DNA of 64,000 nucleotides from Chryseobacterium nepalense (GTDB lineage: Bacteria > Bacteroidota > Bacteroidia > Flavobacteriales > Weeksellaceae): NCBI RefSeq assembly GCF_023195755.1, contig NZ_CP096203.1, forward strand, positions 3,534,001 through 3,598,000, in the 5' to 3' direction. Positions 60,311 to 64,000 of this stretch are shown here, piece by piece. The notes below the pieces were generated by a model, which had not been told where the DNA came from, ran no database searches, and worked only from the letters and a program-made list of their open reading frames with translations. A program made the position numbers and the translations under genes. Positions within the stretch are counted from its first letter, which is position 1, and the number at the start of each line of letters is the position of its first letter.

Positions 60311-60496
60311 TCGGAAAGATTGGAGTTTTTCAGATGACTTTTGAATTATCCATTTAAAAATTAGATGAATAAAAAAAAATTCATACTGTTAGATTCATTC
60401 CTGCTAGATAACATCTTCTACGAAAATTGCCTTTTTGATGTATTCTAAAAATGAAGAAAACGTTCTTTTAACCTTTTTCATAACAATATTATTTAG

Positions 60497-60527
60497 TTTG
60501 TGTGCGCTTATTTGTTTGCAATCTTTG
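60497..60527 (+). promoter_or_regulatory. Promoter of the candidate small RNA
   Basis: TTTG at 60497-60500 and AATCTTTG at 60520-60527 are separated by exactly 19 bases, the spacing of the Bacteroidota -33/-7 promoter; the -7 has one mismatch (A for T). Confidence 0.45.
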
Positions 60528-60528
60528 T

Positions 60529-60632
60529 GCCATAATAGGGTGCCTCTTACCATCTCTGATATGATAGATTTCATGGGTTGATTTTAAATGGCTGTTTAGC
60601 AGGAGATTTGCGTTTTTCCTGCTTTCTTTTTA
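60529..60632 (+). ncRNA. Candidate small RNA
   Basis: Lies in a 564-base gap between menC and glnS. After the promoter at 60497-60527 a ~100-base transcript would fold as GCCAT (60529-60533)/ATGGC (60588-60592) around an inner ACCAT/ATGGGT hairpin. It ends in AGCAGGA (60598-60604)/TCCTGCT (60617-60623) followed by a T-rich tail. I recognise no known family (not SRP, 6S or tmRNA by core motifs). The rest of the gap is AT rich and shows nothing else. Confidence 0.35.
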
Positions 60633-60828
60633 ACTCAAAATTAAATTAAAATTAATCTTGGGACTGAGGACTTATTATTAAAATGGAAATCTTTTGAAAT
60701 ATAGAATGGGGATGGACATAATGTATAATTTTAGCTATGGTTTTAGTTATTGCGAAGATAAGTTAAAATATTGGATAAGTGTCCTTAAAACCGGTAAATT
60801 ATAATTTCCGTAAAACTTTAAAATTTCC

Positions 60829-60836
60829 TAAATTTG
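60829..60836 (+). promoter_or_regulatory. -7 promoter element TAAATTTG of glnS
   Basis: TAnnTTTG match 39 bases before the ATG at 60875; it makes the longer frame beginning at 60779 untranslated. The leader holds AGATGC-G-GCATCT at about 60848-60860. Confidence 0.6.
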
Positions 60837-60874
60837 CAAATTGTCGTAGATGCGGCATCTTTAAAGCGAATTTA

Positions 60875-62548
60875 ATGGAAGAAGAAAAAAAATCACTCAA
60901 TTTTATTGAGCAAATTATCGAAGATGATTTGGCAAACGGCCTGAAAAAAGATCAGATCCGTTTCCGTTTTCCGCCTGAACCCAACGGTTATCTGCATGTA
61001 GGTCATACAAAAGCGATCTGCATCAACTTTGGGCTGGGTGAAAAATACAATGCTCCCGTGAACCTTCGTTTCGACGATACGAATCCTGAAAAAGAAGAAC
61101 AGGAATTCGTAGATTCTATCATGAAAGACGTTGAATGGCTGGGCTTCAAATGGGATAAAGTTTTGTACGCCTCCGATTACTTCCAGCAGCTTTATGATTG
61201 GGCGGTGCAGTTAATCAAAGAAGGTAAGGCTTATGTAGATGAGCAGCCGTCTGAAGTGATTACCGAACAGCGAAAAAATCCTACTGAGCCAGGTATTGAA
61301 TCTCCATACAGAAACCGTCCGGTAGAAGAATCGCTAGATTTATTCGAAAGAATGAAAAAAGGAGAGTTTGAAGAAGGTTCAATGTCGCTCCGTGCAAAAA
61401 TAGACATGACATCTCCCAATATGAACATGCGTGATCCTGTGATGTACAGAATCTTAAGAAGACCTCACCACAGAACGGGAACTGCATGGAAGATTTACCC
61501 GATGTATGATTGGGCTCATGGAGAATCTGATTATATTGAACAGATTTCACACTCTTTATGTTCTTTGGAATTTGAAAATCATAGACCGCTGTATGACTGG
61601 TATCTTGATCAGGTATACGATGAAACGAAAGTAAGAAATAAGCAGAGAGAATTCGCACGAATGAATGTCTCTTATATGATTACTTCCAAAAGAAAACTAC
61701 AAAGACTGATTGCTGAAAAAGTGGTGAACGGATGGCATGATCCTAGAATGCCTACCATATCAGGAATGAGAAGAAAAGGATATACGGCAACAGCGATCAG
61801 GAATTTTATTGAAAAAGTAGGTGTTGCCAAAAGGGAAAACCTTATTGAGCTTCAGTTGTTGGAATTCTGCGTTCGTGAAGACTTAAATAAAGTCGCAAAA
61901 CGTGTTATGACCGTTGTTGATCCAGTAAAATTAGTTATTGAAAACTATCCGGAAGGAAAAGAAGAATGGCTGGATACAGAAAACAATCCGGAACAAGAAG
62001 ATGCCGGAACAAGGGAAATACCTTTCTCAAGAGAATTGTATATCGAGCGTGAAGATTTCAAGGAAGAAGCCAATAATAAATTCTTCAGACTGAAACTGGG
62101 TGGAGAAGTCCGCTTAAAATCTGCTTACATCATTAAAGGGGAAAGAGTGGAAAAAGACGAAAACGGAAATATTACAACCATCTACGCAACTTACGACGAA
62201 AAGTCCAAGTCAGGCAGCGGAACGGAAGAAAGTTTAAGAAAAGTAAAAGGAACCATTCACTGGGTTTCTGCAAAACACGCGATTCCTGTGGAAGTCAGAA
62301 ATTACGATAAACTCTTTACGGTGGAGCAGCCTGATGCAGAAAAGGATGTGGATTTCCTTAATTTCATCAATCCCGAATCCGTAACCGTTGTGAAAGGATT
62401 TGCAGAACCAAGCCTTAGAGATGTTGAAGTGGGAGCACCGCTTCAATTCCAAAGAATTGGCTACTTCACAAAAGATCAGGATTCTACCGAAGACAATTTG
62501 GTCTTCAACAGAACTGTGACTTTAAAAGACTCTTATAAGCCGGAGTAA
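60875..62548 (+). CDS. glnS: Glutaminyl-tRNA synthetase
   Basis: 557 residues from the ATG at 60875 (MEEEKKSLNFIEQII), close to the E. coli length of 554. Charges tRNA-Gln. Class I signatures: HIGH-type motif P-P-E-P-N-G-Y-L-H-V-G-H-T-K-A (residues 33-47) and KMSKS-like M-I-T-S-K-R-K-L (about residue 270); Y-D-W-A-H-G-E-S-D-Y-I-E-Q-I-S-H-S-L-C-S-L is typical of GlnRS rather than GluRS. C-terminal anticodon-binding beta barrels follow. The YqeY domain fused in some relatives is absent. Terminator at 62574. Confidence 0.96.
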   Translation: MEEEKKSLNFIEQIIEDDLANGLKKDQIRFRFPPEPNGYLHVGHTKAICINFGLGEKYNAPVNLRFDDTNPEKEEQEFVDSIMKDVEWLGFKWDKVLYASDYFQQLYDWAVQLIKEGKAYVDEQPSEVITEQRKNPTEPGIESPYRNRPVEESLDLFERMKKGEFEEGSMSLRAKIDMTSPNMNMRDPVMYRILRRPHHRTGTAWKIYPMYDWAHGESDYIEQISHSLCSLEFENHRPLYDWYLDQVYDETKVRNKQREFARMNVSYMITSKRKLQRLIAEKVVNGWHDPRMPTISGMRRKGYTATAIRNFIEKVGVAKRENLIELQLLEFCVREDLNKVAKRVMTVVDPVKLVIENYPEGKEEWLDTENNPEQEDAGTREIPFSRELYIEREDFKEEANNKFFRLKLGGEVRLKSAYIIKGERVEKDENGNITTIYATYDEKSKSGSGTEESLRKVKGTIHWVSAKHAIPVEVRNYDKLFTVEQPDAEKDVDFLNFINPESVTVVKGFAEPSLRDVEVGAPLQFQRIGYFTKDQDSTEDNLVFNRTVTLKDSYKPE

Positions 62549-62573
62549 TAATTTATTTATACCAATATAAATG

Positions 62574-62608
62574 AAACAGGGCTTAATTTTTTAAGTCCTG
62601 TTTTTTTT
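62574..62608 (+). terminator. Terminator of glnS
   Basis: AAACAGGGCTTA/TAAGTCCTGTTT with a few G-U pairs, followed by TTTTT. Confidence 0.8.
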
Positions 62609-62637
62609 GTTTAAACAGATGATAATAGTAAAGAAAA

Positions 62638-62694
62638 GAGTCCCGAAGGGACGATATAAACCAAAATAGGATAAAGTCCTATTAAAATATAAAA
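62638..62694. repeat. Short palindromic spacer repeat
   Basis: AGTCCCGAAGGGACGATATAA followed by AGGATAAAGTCCTATT: two small hairpins (GTCCCGAAGGGAC and AGGA-TAAAG-TCCT). This pattern is a common intergenic repeat in Chryseobacterium-like genomes; only one copy is seen here. Confidence 0.5.
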
Positions 62695-62696
62695 TC

Positions 62697-63923
62697 ATGA
62701 AACTTATATATTTATATACCAACTCATTCAAAGGGCTTTCCAAAGAAAGCTGGATGCTGGCGCTGGTGATGCTCATCAACCGGGCCGGTTCCATGGTACT
62801 TCCTTTTTTGGGAGTATATATGACCAATCATTTGCATTTCAGCATAGAAAATACCGGAATTGTGCTGAGCTTTTTCGGGATTGGTTCCGTTATAGGCTCC
62901 TGGCTTGGCGGATTTATTACCGATAAGATTGGGGAATATAAAGTACAGTCTTTCAGTTTACTGCTGAGTGTCCCCTTATTCTGCCTGATTCCTGTTTTCA
63001 AGACAGAAGTTGGGGTTGCAGCTATTATTTTGATTCAGAGTATTGTAAGCGACGCTTTTCGGCCGGCCAACTCCGTTGCCATCACCAAATATGCAAAACC
63101 CGAAAACATAACGCGGGCATTTTCATTAAACCGGATGGCGGTCAATTTAGGGTTTTCCATTGGTCCTGCTTTGGGTGGAATTTTATCAGCGATTTCTTAC
63201 GAGTTTCTCTTCTTTGCGAATGCGTTTACAGCTTTATCAGCCGGAATTCTGTACATTGTTTTTTTTAAAAAACGAAATAAACTTGCCAGACTGAAAGCCA
63301 AAAAAATAAAAGAAGTGATTGAAATTAAAAAAGACCGCTCGCCGTACCGCGACAGTAAATTTTTACTATACTGTTTCTTCTGCATGCTCTTTTCCATCTG
63401 CTTTTTCCAGTTGTTCAGTACTTTGACTATCTTTTATAAAGACACGGCTCATCTCAGTCAGCAGAGTATCGGTTACATTCTTGGCTATAGCGGATTTCTT
63501 GTGGTTCTGCTGGAAATGGGACTCGTTCAGGTGGCGGAAAAGTATTTCAGTCTTGCGGTGACCATGTTTCTGGGAACTTTTATCTGTGGACTTTCCTATG
63601 CAATGCTGGGTTTTGATCACGGGATGCTTACTCTTGTCCTTTCAATGAGTTTGCTGTGTGTTGGTGAAATCTGGGCGCTGCCTTTTATGGTAACCATTAC
63701 GGCATTGCGGTCCGGTAAAAACAACAAAGGTGCTTACATGGGACTGAACGGAATATCATTCTCCATCGCATTTATCATAACCCCATATCTTGGAACTTTA
63801 ATAGCAGAAAAGCTCGGCTTTACAACATTGTGGATGGGGACCGGAATTTTAGCAACAGCGATTGCCATTGCATTTTATTTCATTGTTCCTTGGATGATTG
63901 GCGACAGAAAACACGCTGAATAA
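62697..63923 (+). CDS. MFS transporter
   Basis: 408 residues, about 12 membrane helices in two halves with a charged central loop (about 195-220, K-K-R-N-K-L-A-R-L-K-A-K-K). The loop 2-3 motif G-G-F-I-T-D-K-I-G-E-Y-K and S-D-A-F-R-P-A-N-S-V-A-I-T-K are typical of drug:H+ antiporter-like members. N-terminal R-A-G-S-M-V-L-P-F-L-G-V-Y is characteristic of an MFS group with unassigned substrates. No adjacent regulator. Ends before the repeat at 63928. Confidence 0.9.
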   Translation: MKLIYLYTNSFKGLSKESWMLALVMLINRAGSMVLPFLGVYMTNHLHFSIENTGIVLSFFGIGSVIGSWLGGFITDKIGEYKVQSFSLLLSVPLFCLIPVFKTEVGVAAIILIQSIVSDAFRPANSVAITKYAKPENITRAFSLNRMAVNLGFSIGPALGGILSAISYEFLFFANAFTALSAGILYIVFFKKRNKLARLKAKKIKEVIEIKKDRSPYRDSKFLLYCFFCMLFSICFFQLFSTLTIFYKDTAHLSQQSIGYILGYSGFLVVLLEMGLVQVAEKYFSLAVTMFLGTFICGLSYAMLGFDHGMLTLVLSMSLLCVGEIWALPFMVTITALRSGKNNKGAYMGLNGISFSIAFIITPYLGTLIAEKLGFTTLWMGTGILATAIAIAFYFIVPWMIGDRKHAE

Positions 63924-63927
63924 TTTT

Positions 63928-64000
63928 GGGCGTGTCCCTCATTCCAAAGCTAAACCTCATAGGTTTAAAAACCTATGAGGTTTCCTCTACAAATTCGGGT
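63928..64000. repeat. GGGCGTGTCC repeat element, cut by window end
   Basis: Starts GGGCGTGTCC like 43159, carries a perfect palindrome AAACCTCATAGGTTT/AAACCTATGAGGTTT (63952-63983) and ends at the window edge in CGGGT, as expected before GGTCGGGC. Confidence 0.6.

Noticed and set aside
60364-60450. Short ORF (about 27 codons) after menC
   Set aside because: No promoter or conserved features; it is likely chance coding in AT-rich sequence.

Overview
This window looks like chromosomal DNA of a low-GC Bacteroidota, most likely a Flavobacteriales member close to Chryseobacterium (family Weeksellaceae). That placement is my inference. It rests on promoters of the TAnnTTTG type, weak or absent Shine-Dalgarno sequences, secreted proteins with type IX secretion (T9SS) C-terminal sorting domains, lipoproteins with acidic residues after the lipid cysteine, and families typical of the phylum (DUF4136, DUF5522, CCC-motif membrane protein, DUF5074, OlsF-like acyltransferase). 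Nothing here is a large mobile island: most genes are housekeeping or envelope genes, with many small dispersed palindromic repeats between them.

Layout. 1-5.9 kb: 3' part of a cystathionine gamma-synthase/lyase gene, a repeat cluster, small soluble enzymes, a GIY-YIG nuclease relic framed by inverted repeats, threonylcarbamoyl-AMP synthase and the CCA-adding enzyme. 6-9.1 kb (minus strand): cobalamin riboswitch, BtuB-like TonB receptor and BtuG-like surface propeller lipoprotein, forming a vitamin B12 uptake unit. 9.5-19.6 kb: cytidine deaminase, old yellow enzyme, small membrane proteins, secreted endonuclease I, T9SS cargo, lipoproteins, a PLP-dependent deaminase, a LysM glucosaminidase and HemL. 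19.9-26.9 kb: two paralogous beta-helix lipoproteins and a TonB receptor, divergent from a PhoB/PhoR-like two-component system. This is the best candidate for an undescribed uptake system. 27-40.3 kb: acidic pRiA4b ORF-3-like protein, a GH13 lipoprotein, a secreted Ig-like repeat protein, a GreA-like protein, SDR, thymidylate synthase, serine hydrolase, M1 aminopeptidase, T9SS cargo and HMG-CoA synthase (mevalonate pathway). 40.5-45.5 kb: AraC regulator with aldehyde dehydrogenase, zinc alcohol dehydrogenase and DUF779, an alcohol/aldehyde oxidation module. 45.5-54.4 kb: a dicarboxylate/amino acid symporter, CbpA/CbpM chaperones, cystathionine beta-synthase-like enzyme, FtsX-type permease, a NamZ-type muramidase and a thioredoxin operon. 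54.5-64 kb: two tRNA-Phe genes, an OlsF-type lipid synthase with aspartate kinase, FBPase-MenC, a candidate small RNA, GlnRS and an MFS transporter.

Connections. The two tRNA-Phe genes lack an encoded CCA end, so they depend on the CCA-adding enzyme at 4.2 kb. The B12 genes share one riboswitch-controlled transcript whose terminator lies inside the 3' end of the opposing gene. Enzymes of reverse transsulfuration lie at 0 and 49 kb. At least six families of short palindromic or flank-conserved repeats occupy the gaps. In two of them constant flanks enclose a hairpin that differs between copies. All family names come from reading the translated sequences; no database search was run.
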